Notes under the pieces: model-generated
Databases searched by the model: none
What the model saw: the letters and a program-made list of their open reading frames with translations, nothing else
What the model was told of the DNA's origin: nothing
Part shown: piece by piece, positions 52,267 through 61,677 of the stretch
How the letters are laid out: every line of letters begins with the position of its first letter
Numbering within the stretch: the stretch's first letter is position 1
From: Desulfosudis oleivorans
GTDB lineage: Bacteria; Desulfobacterota; Desulfobacteria; Desulfobacterales; SURF-7
DNA length: 64,000 nucleotides
Direction: 5' to 3'
NCBI GenBank assembly: GCA_020723305.1
Contig: DYJC01000003.1
Location: 206,418-270,417, forward strand
Made by a program: the position numbers and the translations under genes

Positions 52267-52687
52267 TCATATATGCCCAATGGCGGGTCGGCCTATTGCC
52301 AACCCGGGTACTGAATGGTTGCGGGTTGATGATACGATAGACAACAGACCATACAAGGTATCATTTCAACCCTGCTGTCTGATTTGATTCAATCGGTAAA
52401 GATCGCTTGTGTTTTTGAGTCTTTCTGGTATAATATGCCCATCTTTTGAAATACATCTGAAATGCACCCGTAACATATTGAATTCCAGATATACACAATC
52501 TTAAAAAAGCAAATCATCCCATGATCACGGCTCACCGTGAACAGGTCGTGATCAGAGTGGTTTGCTGTAACCGGTGCGGTATGGGTTAGTCAATTTCAAC
52601 AGATTTATATTATAGTAAAAAATAATATGAATCGATTTTACCTTGGAATGATAATCCCATTCTTGAAAGGATTGTGGATTGTAATCC
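52267..52687. other. Intergenic region, no gene recognised
   Basis: About 420 bp before the first PAS kinase gene. A GGGTCGGC...GCCAACCC hairpin (about 52284-52304) may end transcription of the repeat protein. A GATCACG...CGTGATC inverted repeat lies at about 52522-52552. AT-rich DNA at 52590-52640 may hold the kinase promoter. Confidence 0.45.
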
Positions 52688-55330
52688 ATGAAGACCATGA
52701 AAAAAACAAGATCAATCTCTTTTGATCTCACCATACGGCTTTTGCTGGCCACGGCTGTTTTTGCGACCCTCACTATCGGATCGGCATTCTGGGTGATCCA
52801 GTGGTCAGATGCCCGGCATCATGAACGCAAGATTATGGAGTATCTGCATTTTCTTTCCAGAAATCTTTCACTGCCCATCTGGAATTATGACCTTAATTGG
52901 ATCCGGGTGATCGGGGACACCTTTGCCCGGAATGAAATCATTTCAAAGGTGGAAATATTCGACGAAAACAGAAACGTTTTGTATCATCAGGCCCGTCCTT
53001 TGCAATCGGTTCTGATTGAAAAGGAAAAAAGTGTTGAGCATAACGGCAGCATCATTGGTTATGTCAGGATTGGATTTTCAAAGGGCTTTGGGAAAACCTA
53101 CCGGCGAGAACTGCTGTTCAGCCTTCTGATACTTGTAATGACCCTTTTCGTGCTGGCAGGCATTACCGGATTTTTTTTACGGAAAATACTGAAAACGCCC
53201 CTGAACACGCTGATCAAAGGCATGGATCATATCGCCAGGGGTTCATACGTTTTTTCGGATCATTTGTCTGACTATGTGGAATTCAGGAAAATTCTGACCC
53301 AGTTCAATCAAATGGCCCAAAGCATACGGCAGCGGGAGCAAGAACTGGCGGATATGAATCAGGAATTATCGGCGAGTGAAAACCGTTTTCGCACTTTGGC
53401 CGAGTCCGTGCCGTGCGCCATCTTTCGCTGTAAACCGGATTCCTTATGGACCATGGAATTCATCGGCTCTCAGATTGAAACCATCAGCGGGTATCCCTCA
53501 ACCGATTTTATCCACAATGCGGTTCGCAGTTATGCCGGCATTATCCATCCGGATGACATCGAAATGTCGGATAAAATGATTCGGCAGGCTATCGAAGCCG
53601 GACGCAAATGGGTTGTCGAACGTCGAATCATTCATCGGGACGGATCATTGCGATGGGTATATGAGGAGGGTGTGGCGATACGAAACAAACATGGTGATGT
53701 GTCCTTCCTGGATGGATTTATTCTGGATCGGACGGAGCATAAGCAGACTGAGCTGGAACTGAAGAAAAATGAAAGGCATTTGCGCACCCTGATTGAAACC
53801 ATACCGGATTTGATATGGCTCAAGGATGCGGATGGGGTTTATCTTTCCTGCAACCCGGAGTTTGAGCGTTTTTTTGGAGCCAGGGAAGCTGAGATTGTGG
53901 GGAAAACCGATTATGATTTTGTCGACCGGGAACTGGCGGACTTTTTCCGTGAAAAGGACAAGGCTGCCATGGCTGCCGGAAAGCCAAGTATCAATGAAGA
54001 GGAGATCATATATGCGGATGACGGTCATCGGGCATTGCTTGAAACCATTAAAACCCCTTTGTATGATTCGGAAAGAAAACAGGTGGGGGTATTGGGAATC
54101 GCCCGTGACATCACGCAGCGCAAGCAGCAGGAAGAGGAGCTTCGCAGCCTGCGCAATTATCTGGCCAACATTATCGATTCCATGCCTTCTGCCATTATCG
54201 GTGTGGACAGAGACGGTAATGTGACCCAGTGGAACAGGGAAGCGGCAAGGATGACGGGCATTCTGCCGGAGAGTGCGGCAGGACAGAAACTTGTAACGGT
54301 TTTTCCGCGGCTGGCTGTTGAGATGGAGAAGGTGCATGAAGCCATGGAGATGCGTGAAGTCCGATCCGATCCCAGGCAGATCCTCAGGGAAGCCAATGAA
54401 ATCCGTTATGAGGATGTGACCATCTATCCTTTGAAGGCCAATGGTATCGAAGGGGCGGTCATCCGCCTGGATGATGTAACCGGGCAGGTGCGATTAGAAG
54501 AAATGATGGTACAAAGCGAAAAAATGCTTTCCGTGGGAGGACTTGCCGCAGGCATGGCCCATGAGATCAACAATCCTCTGGCCGGCATGATGCAGAGCGC
54601 CAATGTGATCAGCAATCGTCTGACTATCCCGGAGCATCCGGCCAATCAGCAGGCTGCCGAAGAGGCCGGCACCTCCATGAAAGCCATTGGTCTCTATATG
54701 GAAGCCCGGGGAATTATTCGGATGTTGAACAATATCCGGGAGTCCGGGAGCCGTGCAGCGGAAATCGTATCCAACATGCTCAGCTTCGCCCGCAAGAGCG
54801 ACAGCTCGATGTCATCACACAATATGGCCGAACTGCTGGACCGGACAATGGATCTGGCTGCAACCGATTACAATCTCAAGAAAAAGTTTGATTTTCGGCA
54901 GATCGAGATAACCCGTGAATATGAAAACAATTTACCGCTGGTGCCGTGTGAGGCAGGAAAGATCCAGCAGGTGCTGCTGAACATTCTGCGCAACGGAGCG
55001 GAAGCGATGCAGGAGGATCATGAAAAGGGATCGGAAAAAAGGCCTCGGTTCATCCTGCGTCTTATCTATGAACGTTCGGAGGAGATGTTTCGTATCGAGA
55101 TCGAGGACAATGGCCCGGGCATGGACGAAGCGACCACCAGGCGTGTTTTTGAGCCTTTTTTTACAACAAAATCGACGAATAGCGGTACCGGCCTGGGATT
55201 AAGTGTTTCCTATTTCATTATTACGGAAAATCATGGCGGACAGATGAGCGTTGAGTCCACATCAGGGGCGGGAACGAAATTCATCGTCAAACTGCCTGTA
55301 AACCAAAAATCCCGGATGAATGCCCAATGA
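52688..55330 (+). CDS. Multi-PAS sensor histidine kinase
   Basis: 880 residues. TM1 (about 15-37), periplasmic domain of about 110 residues, TM2 (about 148-172), HAMP, then three PAS domains (about 225-360, 365-480, 490-610; YEEGVAIRNKHGDVSFLDGF and YDFVDRELADFFREKDKAAM belong to these), HisKA with GMAHEINNPLAGMMQ (H625), and HATPase with NILRNGAEAMQED, DNGPGMDEAT, VFEPFFTTKSTNSGTGLGLS. The DHp/ATPase pair is of the NtrB/AtoS-like type. It overlaps the truncated receiver gene by 4 bases (ATGA). First of three consecutive kinase genes; likely one transcript. Confidence 0.94.
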   Translation: MKTMKKTRSISFDLTIRLLLATAVFATLTIGSAFWVIQWSDARHHERKIMEYLHFLSRNLSLPIWNYDLNWIRVIGDTFARNEIISKVEIFDENRNVLYHQARPLQSVLIEKEKSVEHNGSIIGYVRIGFSKGFGKTYRRELLFSLLILVMTLFVLAGITGFFLRKILKTPLNTLIKGMDHIARGSYVFSDHLSDYVEFRKILTQFNQMAQSIRQREQELADMNQELSASENRFRTLAESVPCAIFRCKPDSLWTMEFIGSQIETISGYPSTDFIHNAVRSYAGIIHPDDIEMSDKMIRQAIEAGRKWVVERRIIHRDGSLRWVYEEGVAIRNKHGDVSFLDGFILDRTEHKQTELELKKNERHLRTLIETIPDLIWLKDADGVYLSCNPEFERFFGAREAEIVGKTDYDFVDRELADFFREKDKAAMAAGKPSINEEEIIYADDGHRALLETIKTPLYDSERKQVGVLGIARDITQRKQQEEELRSLRNYLANIIDSMPSAIIGVDRDGNVTQWNREAARMTGILPESAAGQKLVTVFPRLAVEMEKVHEAMEMREVRSDPRQILREANEIRYEDVTIYPLKANGIEGAVIRLDDVTGQVRLEEMMVQSEKMLSVGGLAAGMAHEINNPLAGMMQSANVISNRLTIPEHPANQQAAEEAGTSMKAIGLYMEARGIIRMLNNIRESGSRAAEIVSNMLSFARKSDSSMSSHNMAELLDRTMDLAATDYNLKKKFDFRQIEITREYENNLPLVPCEAGKIQQVLLNILRNGAEAMQEDHEKGSEKRPRFILRLIYERSEEMFRIEIEDNGPGMDEATTRRVFEPFFTTKSTNSGTGLGLSVSYFIITENHGGQMSVESTSGAGTKFIVKLPVNQKSRMNAQ

Positions 55331-55479
55331 AAAACGCATCCACAACCATTCTCATTATCGATGATGAACCTGCTTTCCTTCAGAGCATGGCGGATTATCT
55401 GGAGGATCAGGGCTTTCAGGTCCGGATGGCTCAAAACGGTCGTGTCGGATTGGAGGTTATGGATAATGAGCATCAGTGA
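55327..55479 (+). pseudogene. Truncated receiver domain, 50 aa
   Basis: ATG at 55327 overlaps the previous stop. The frame reads TTILIIDDEPAFLQSMADYL then EDQGFQVRMAQNGRVGLEVM and stops at 55479. It has the acidic DDE pocket of a receiver but ends before the phosphoacceptor Asp, the Thr and the Lys. The next kinase gene starts inside it (55466). In related loci one would expect a full receiver fused or coupled here, so an internal deletion is likely. It could still be translated by coupling. Confidence 0.7.
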
Positions 55480-57700
55480 ACAGCACCTCCGGGATCTGGC
55501 GGAAATGCTGCCGGAAGCAGTCTTTGAAACCGATCCGGACTTCAACCTGACCTTTGCCAACCGTAGAGCCTTTGAACTCTTCCGGTATTCCAGAGAGGAT
55601 TTTTCTCAAGGGTTAAATGGTGTTGATATGTTAGCACCCGAAGAACGGAAACGGGCTTTGGAGAATTTCAAAAAACAGATCAGCTTCGAGGATTTTGAAG
55701 CATTTGAATATAAGGGCATCCGGAAAGACGGAAGCACCTTCCCAATGCTCTTTTGGCTGAATTCAATTATCGAGAAGAACAAACTGATCGGCTACAGAGG
55801 CGTCATTGTAGATATCACCGAGCGCAAGCGGGCTGAAGAAGCCTTGCAAAAGAGCGAAAATAAATATCGAACAATCATCAATGAGTCCCCGGTCGGCATT
55901 TTATATTTTGATCAGGAAGGCACAATTCTGGAATGCAACAAAAAATTTGTCACGATTATCGGATCTTCCTATGAATCGCTGATTGGTCTGAATATGCTGC
56001 GCCAACTCAAGGATGAAAAGATGATACAGGCGGTCAAGCAGGCACTTCGTGATGGTGAATCTTTCTATGAGGGACTTTATTCTTCAGTTACAGCAGAAAA
56101 GAAAACCTATGTGAAAGTTCTGTTCAAGGGCATCCGGCATGAAGGAAAAGAGGTGACTTCCTGTGTGGGGCTGGTGGAGGATATTTCGGAGCAGAGAATT
56201 GCGGAAGAAGAGCAGCGGATCAGCGAACGCCGGTACCGCACTCTCTTTGATCAGGCCACGGATGCGATTTTTTTGGTGGACAGGCGTACCGGTCGATATC
56301 TGGACGCCAACAAGGCTGCGGAAAAGATAACCGGGCGCTCTCTGATGGAACTGAAACAGTTGACGACGCATGATGTCACTCCTGCCGGGTCATCTGAGCG
56401 TCTTCGTCTGATCGCCGGATCTGAAAAATCCGAAAAATTGGGACAAGTGACCTATGTCCAGCCGGACGGACAGAAACGAATCGCTGTGCTCAACACAGCT
56501 CCGCTTGACGATGGAGTTGTTTTCGGTATTGCCAGGGACATCACCAATGAACTGGCCATGGAAAACCATTTGAGACAGGCTCAGAAGATGGAGGCCATCG
56601 GCACTCTGGCCGGTGGTATTGCCCATGATTTTAACAATATCCTATCCGCCATTATCGGATATTCGGAGTTACTTCTAACCGATATCTCACCCGGGGACCC
56701 TGCCCGGAACAAGGTCATGACCATATTCAGGGCAGGAGAGCGGGCTCGTGATCTGGTGTCCCGGATTCTAACCTTCAGCCGCAGCGAGGAGCCCATCCGT
56801 TCTCCGGTTCGCATGGATCAGGTTATTCATGAAGCGCTTACGCTGCTCCGGCCGGCCATTCCAACAACCATTGAGATCCGGAAACGTATCGAAACCAGCT
56901 GCCATGTGTATGGTGAACCGACCCGGCTCCAGCAGATTGTTATGAATTTGTGCACCAATGCCTACCATGCAATGGAGGATACCTTTGGTGTACTGGATAT
57001 CTCCCTGGCAGAGGAGGAGATGTCGGAACAGATGGCAGCTATATATCATCTGGCTCCCGGAACCTACATGAAGCTGAGCATTTCCGATACGGGTTGCGGC
57101 ATTCCGTCCGATCATCTGGAACGTATTTTCGATCCCTATTTTACAACCAAGGAGAAGGGCAAGGGAACCGGCCTCGGACTGTCCATGGTTTTAGGAATTG
57201 TCAAGAACCATGGTGGAGAAATCTCTGTGGAGAGCCAGGTAGGACAGGGAACCCGATTCGATGTCTATCTGCCAAAAGCCCGGTTTGAGGATGATCCGGC
57301 TGAAAAAAAGGAATATCGGGCATCCGGCGGCAGGGAAAGCATCCTTTTGGTGGATGATGAGAAGGATATCACGGATGTTCAGGCCGAGATGCTGAAACGG
57401 CTTGGCTATCATGTCACTGCAACCAACAGGGCAGATGATGCCGTTGCACAGTTTACCGAACATCCGGAACAATTCGACCTGGTGATCACCGATATGACCA
57501 TGCCGAAAATGACCGGACTTCAACTCAGTGAAAAACTCAGGCAGATTCATCCGGAAATCGGAATCATCATCTGTTCCGGTTACCAGGAGAATGCTTCTGA
57601 AAAAAGCCTTCAGGCACTGAAAATCAATGCTTTTGTTCAAAAACCGGTGATCATGAGCGATCTTGCCAAAATGGTTCGAAAGGTCCTGGACAGAACATAG
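55466..57700 (+). CDS. Hybrid PAS histidine kinase with C-terminal receiver
   Basis: About 744 residues from the ATG at 55466 (MSISEQHLRDLAEM); the open frame extends 35 codons upstream inside the receiver remnant without support. Cytoplasmic, with no membrane segment. Three PAS domains (about 10-130, 135-255, 262-380; FEYKGIRKDGSTFPMLFWLN is in the first), HisKA with GGIAHDFNNILSAIIGYSEL, HATPase with IFDPYFTTKEKGKGTGLGLS, and a receiver (ILLVDDEKDITDV, LVITDMTMPKMTG, FVQKPVIMSDL). The overlap with the truncated receiver suggests rearrangement at its 5' end. Signal unknown. Confidence 0.93.
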   Translation: MSISEQHLRDLAEMLPEAVFETDPDFNLTFANRRAFELFRYSREDFSQGLNGVDMLAPEERKRALENFKKQISFEDFEAFEYKGIRKDGSTFPMLFWLNSIIEKNKLIGYRGVIVDITERKRAEEALQKSENKYRTIINESPVGILYFDQEGTILECNKKFVTIIGSSYESLIGLNMLRQLKDEKMIQAVKQALRDGESFYEGLYSSVTAEKKTYVKVLFKGIRHEGKEVTSCVGLVEDISEQRIAEEEQRISERRYRTLFDQATDAIFLVDRRTGRYLDANKAAEKITGRSLMELKQLTTHDVTPAGSSERLRLIAGSEKSEKLGQVTYVQPDGQKRIAVLNTAPLDDGVVFGIARDITNELAMENHLRQAQKMEAIGTLAGGIAHDFNNILSAIIGYSELLLTDISPGDPARNKVMTIFRAGERARDLVSRILTFSRSEEPIRSPVRMDQVIHEALTLLRPAIPTTIEIRKRIETSCHVYGEPTRLQQIVMNLCTNAYHAMEDTFGVLDISLAEEEMSEQMAAIYHLAPGTYMKLSISDTGCGIPSDHLERIFDPYFTTKEKGKGTGLGLSMVLGIVKNHGGEISVESQVGQGTRFDVYLPKARFEDDPAEKKEYRASGGRESILLVDDEKDITDVQAEMLKRLGYHVTATNRADDAVAQFTEHPEQFDLVITDMTMPKMTGLQLSEKLRQIHPEIGIIICSGYQENASEKSLQALKINAFVQKPVIMSDLAKMVRKVLDRT

Positions 57701-57758
57701 TTACATTTTTCGAATGTTCTTTATTTCAGATCGTACTCTTTTAAAAATTGGATTAGAA

Positions 57759-60119
57759 ATGAATAAAAAAATTCTCATTATTGATGATGATCTCAGCACA
57801 TGCCGAATCCTTGAACTTGTCCTTGGGAAAAAAGGATATGAGGTGCAATCGGTCAACAATGGAAATGCCGCTATCCTGTTGATCCGGGTACAGACTTTTG
57901 ATATCGCTTTCATGGATGTCCATCTGCCGGATCGCAAGGGTATTGAGCTGTTGTCCCATTTTAAAAAAGTATGTCCTCAAACAGCCGTAATCATGATCAC
58001 TGGAGATGCTTCGGGTGAAACCGCCATACAGGCATTGAATGAAGGAGCCGATGCATACATCACCAAACCGATGAACATTGACTATGTTCATCATATCCTG
58101 GAGCAGACAATTGAAAAACAGAAACTGCGTGAAGATAATTCACTGTTAAACCGGAAACTTCAGCAGGAACTGGGTGAAAAAATCCGGGCAGAGGCAACCC
58201 TTACCAATAATTTGAATTTTATTCAAAAACTGATCGATACGTTTCCAAGCCCTATTTTTTATAAGGATGCAGAAGGATGTTATCGTGGCTGTAATACGGC
58301 ATTTGAAAAATATGCGGGAAAATCCAGAGAGGAGATTATCGGCAGAACCGATCAGGATGTTGCCCCCCGGCATCTGAAAAATCAGTATCTTTCAGCAACG
58401 GATATCATGAACCAGAATGGTAATGAACTGGAGCATGAAGCCTCCATGCAGTTTGCCGATGGTTCAATTCATCATATGATTCTGAAAAGGGCTTTTTATT
58501 CGGATTCAGGCGGCAAAGCAGCTGGACAGTTTTGCATCATGGTGGATATCACCGGACGAAAAAATGCGGAAAAAGAACGTCTCCGGTTATCGACCGCGAT
58601 TGAGCAGGCTTCGGAGAGCATTGTCATCACCGATAAAAATTCCATCATGCAGTATGTCAACCCGGCCGTAGAAAGAGTGACCGGATATTCCCGGGAGGAA
58701 TTGATCGGAAAAAATCCCAGCATACTCAAAAGCGGCCAGCACCCTGAATCGTTTTATGAGGAAATGTGGAAGACCCTTTCAGAAGGAAAGGTATGGACCG
58801 GCCATCTGGTCAATAAACGTAAAGACGGATCTTTGTATGAAGAAGATGCCTCCATCACACCCATGAAAGATAGTTCCGGTCATATTTCAAACTATGTGGC
58901 TGTAAAACGGGACGTGACCGATGAGGTTCGTCAACGAAGGCAGCTCCAGGTTGCCCAGAAGATGGAGGCCGTTGGTACGCTGGCCGGCGGGATTGCCCAT
59001 GATTTTAACAATATTCTGGCCGCAATTATGGGATACTCTGAACTGGCGCAAGAGGAACTTCCGATGGGAAGTCGGGCCCGTTCTCATTTTGATGAAATCC
59101 ATAAAGCCAGCATTCGTGCAAAGGAGCTTGTGCATCAGATTTTAACCATCAGCCGCCAGGATGCGTATGAAAAATATCCGGTGCAGATTCATCTGATTGT
59201 CAAAGAGGTGGCCAAGCTGATCCGGGCTACGTTGCCTGCATCCATTGAAATCAAAACACGGGTTTCAAAGTGCAAACCCGTATTGGCGGAAGCGACACAG
59301 ATTCATCAGGTTCTGATGAATCTGTGTATCAATGCATATCACGCCATGTCGGATACCGGAGGCACCCTTGAGGTGTCACTTGCGGAAACCCGGTTTGAGT
59401 TTCCCATCATGATTGGAGAACTTACACTTTCTCCGGGAGAATATGTGACGATTACGGTTCAGGACTCAGGCCATGGCATTGACGAGGAAAATATCGTGAG
59501 GATTTTTGATCCCTATTTTACCACAAAACCCAAGGAAAAAGGCACCGGACTGGGGTTGTCGATTGTTTACAGTATTGTTCAGCAGCATGGTGGTGCGATT
59601 CGAGTCCAGAGCAAAGCAGGAGAAGGTGCATGCTTTCAGATTTATCTTCCGGTTCATGTTGATCCGGTGAAACGGAAAAAATCGGAAGAGAAAAAGATTC
59701 CCAGAGGAAATGAGAAAATCCTGTTTGTTGACGATGAGCCGGAACTGGCAGATCTTGGGAGAAAAATACTTTCTACGCTGGGATATACGGTTGAAATTTT
59801 TACATTGGGCGAAGAGGCTCTGAAGGCATTTCAGGTCAGACCGGAGTACTTTGATCTGGTCATCACCGATATGTCGATGCCCAAAATGAGCGGTATTCAA
59901 CTGGCAACCGCCCTTCGAAACGTGAGAAACAGTATTCCGATTATCCTCTGTACCGGTTTTTCAGAACAGATTACAGAAAATATCCTGGAGTGTTCGGGAA
60001 TCCGGAAAATGATGTTGAAGCCGGTTACCAAAAGAGAACTGGCTGATGTTGTTCGTACAGTCCTCGATACCGGTCCGGATTCCATTTCAGTCAACAACCC
60101 TTGGCCGGCAGCAGAATAA
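57759..60119 (+). CDS. Hybrid kinase REC-PAS-PAS-HisKA-HATPase-REC
   Basis: 786 residues from the ATG at 57759 (MNKKILIIDDDLSTCRILEL); the frame is open 32 codons upstream. N-terminal receiver (3-120) with FMDVHLPDRKG and YITKPMNI, two PAS domains (about 150-270 and 275-400; FPSPIFYKDAEGCYRGCNTA and GYSREELIGKNPSILKSGQH), HisKA with GGIAHDFNNILAAIMGYSEL, HATPase with IFDPYFTTKPKEKGTGLGLS and a C-terminal receiver (ILFVDDEPELADL, LVITDMSMPKMSG, MLKPVTKREL). It is cytoplasmic and could take phosphate from the upstream kinases through its N-terminal receiver. Confidence 0.94.
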   Translation: MNKKILIIDDDLSTCRILELVLGKKGYEVQSVNNGNAAILLIRVQTFDIAFMDVHLPDRKGIELLSHFKKVCPQTAVIMITGDASGETAIQALNEGADAYITKPMNIDYVHHILEQTIEKQKLREDNSLLNRKLQQELGEKIRAEATLTNNLNFIQKLIDTFPSPIFYKDAEGCYRGCNTAFEKYAGKSREEIIGRTDQDVAPRHLKNQYLSATDIMNQNGNELEHEASMQFADGSIHHMILKRAFYSDSGGKAAGQFCIMVDITGRKNAEKERLRLSTAIEQASESIVITDKNSIMQYVNPAVERVTGYSREELIGKNPSILKSGQHPESFYEEMWKTLSEGKVWTGHLVNKRKDGSLYEEDASITPMKDSSGHISNYVAVKRDVTDEVRQRRQLQVAQKMEAVGTLAGGIAHDFNNILAAIMGYSELAQEELPMGSRARSHFDEIHKASIRAKELVHQILTISRQDAYEKYPVQIHLIVKEVAKLIRATLPASIEIKTRVSKCKPVLAEATQIHQVLMNLCINAYHAMSDTGGTLEVSLAETRFEFPIMIGELTLSPGEYVTITVQDSGHGIDEENIVRIFDPYFTTKPKEKGTGLGLSIVYSIVQQHGGAIRVQSKAGEGACFQIYLPVHVDPVKRKKSEEKKIPRGNEKILFVDDEPELADLGRKILSTLGYTVEIFTLGEEALKAFQVRPEYFDLVITDMSMPKMSGIQLATALRNVRNSIPIILCTGFSEQITENILECSGIRKMMLKPVTKRELADVVRTVLDTGPDSISVNNPWPAAE

Positions 60120-60141
60120 GTTAATCCCATCCTTTTTTTCC

Positions 60142-60168
60142 TCCGGATACAAAAACCGGATTTTTTTT
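60142..60168 (+). terminator. Intrinsic terminator after the kinase cluster
   Basis: TCCGG, a 9-base loop, CCGGA, then eight Ts. The stem is only 5 bp but GC-rich, and the position 20 bp after the last kinase stop fits. Confidence 0.6.
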
Positions 60169-60388
60169 CCTATTTAATATTTCCTGCCTGAAAGACAATA
60201 ATTTTTTAATTCATTGTTATAATAATGATTATTTAAATGACGACCTTGTGGCATATGTTTTGCTCTATGAAGTTAATGAAAAAGTTTCATTAAACTTTTA
60301 TGCGATATGCGCCGATTGAATTACTAACAGGTTTCAACGCATCTTCTACTCTCAGATAAAAATGTAACCCAAAGAAAAGGCGGTCATT

Positions 60389-61600
60389 ATGAACTATCGA
60401 ATCCAGGAGGTCGGCAAAAGGATTGATGTCCCTGTATCCACTATTCGATATTGGCAGAAGGAGTTTTCCGAATTCGTCAGCCCATTGAAAACAGACGGCG
60501 GGCAACGACGGTATTCAGAACAGGATCTCTTCACCCTGACCCGGATCAAGGAGATGCTGCATCTGAATAACAAAACCATCGAACAGGCAAGGATTCTTCT
60601 CTGCAACGGGAATTCAGATATCGGAAAGATTGACTGGACAACACAGACGATTCTGGTAACCGGCGGTACAGGTTCTTTTGGAAAACATTTCTGCCGGATC
60701 ATGAACGACAAATATAAGCCAAAAGTCGTCCGGGTTTACAGTCGTGATGAGCTGAAGCAGCATGAGATGCGCCAGGAGTTCGGCGATGAGCGGCTTCGGT
60801 ATTTTCTCGGTGATGTTCGGGATCTTGAACGGTTGAAAAGAGCCATGGTGGGGGTTGATATTGTCATCCACGCCGCAGCTTTGAAACAGGTTCCTGCATG
60901 TGAGTATAATCCATTTGAAGCGGTAAAAACCAATATTCTCGGTGCTCAGAATATCATCAATGCGGCCATTGATTCCGGTGTAAAAAAAGTGGTTGCCCTG
61001 AGTACGGATAAAGCCGTGAATCCGGTGAATCTGTATGGAGCGACAAAGCTCTGTTCCGATAAGATCTTCATTAACGGAAACTCCTATGCCGGAGAAAAAG
61101 GGACCCGGTTCAGTTGTGTCCGTTATGGCAATGTAATTGGAAGCCGGGGCAGTGTGATTCCTCTTTTCCGGGAACAGCAGAAAAAAGGTGAAATCACAAT
61201 CACCGATGAGCGGATGACCCGTTTCTGGATCTCTCTGGATGAGGCGGTCAAGCTGGTTATGGACGGTTTATCCCACATGCAGGGAGGAGAGATTTTTGTG
61301 CCCCGGATTCCCAGCATGAAAATTATCGATCTGGCCAGGGCGGTTGCTCCGGAGTGCAGAATCAGAACCATCGGGATACGACCGGGTGAGAAACTGCATG
61401 AAGCCCTGATCACGGAAGAAGATGGAAGAAACACAGTCAAATACAATGGGATGTACATCGTTATGCCCCAGCATGAGTGGTGGGAACGCAAGAACTACAA
61501 CAATGCAACCAAACTTCCCGAAGGTTTTTCCTATACCAGTGACAATAACAATGAGTGGATGAGCGTAGATGATCTCAGAATGGTGATCAGCGCAAATTAG
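60389..61600 (+). CDS. pseB: MerR-type HTH fused to UDP-GlcNAc 4,6-dehydratase (PseB)
   Basis: 403-residue continuous frame. Residues 1-75 are a MerR-like winged HTH: VGKRIDVPVSTIRYWQKEFS, then GGQRRYSEQDLFTLTRIKEM and NNKTIEQARILL. Residues 82-403 are a complete PseB: TILVTGGTGSFGKHFCRIMN (NAD site), HAAALKQVPACEYNPFEAVK, LSTDKAVNPVNLYGATKLCS (SDR YxxxK) and GIRPGEKLHEAL. PseB makes the UDP-4-keto-6-deoxy-L-altrose intermediate of pseudaminic acid. No stop or credible start lies between the two parts (the PseB part begins KIDWTTQTILV). A MerR-PseB fusion is unusual and suggests a DNA-binding or regulatory addition. pseC follows at 77 bp. Confidence 0.9.
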   Translation: MNYRIQEVGKRIDVPVSTIRYWQKEFSEFVSPLKTDGGQRRYSEQDLFTLTRIKEMLHLNNKTIEQARILLCNGNSDIGKIDWTTQTILVTGGTGSFGKHFCRIMNDKYKPKVVRVYSRDELKQHEMRQEFGDERLRYFLGDVRDLERLKRAMVGVDIVIHAAALKQVPACEYNPFEAVKTNILGAQNIINAAIDSGVKKVVALSTDKAVNPVNLYGATKLCSDKIFINGNSYAGEKGTRFSCVRYGNVIGSRGSVIPLFREQQKKGEITITDERMTRFWISLDEAVKLVMDGLSHMQGGEIFVPRIPSMKIIDLARAVAPECRIRTIGIRPGEKLHEALITEEDGRNTVKYNGMYIVMPQHEWWERKNYNNATKLPEGFSYTSDNNNEWMSVDDLRMVISAN

Positions 61601-61677
61601 CGTAACCAGGAACCGGATGCGGTTTGACGTCATTCTGTTTTTTTCAAAACCTTGGTTGAACCAGAGGTATCGAATCT

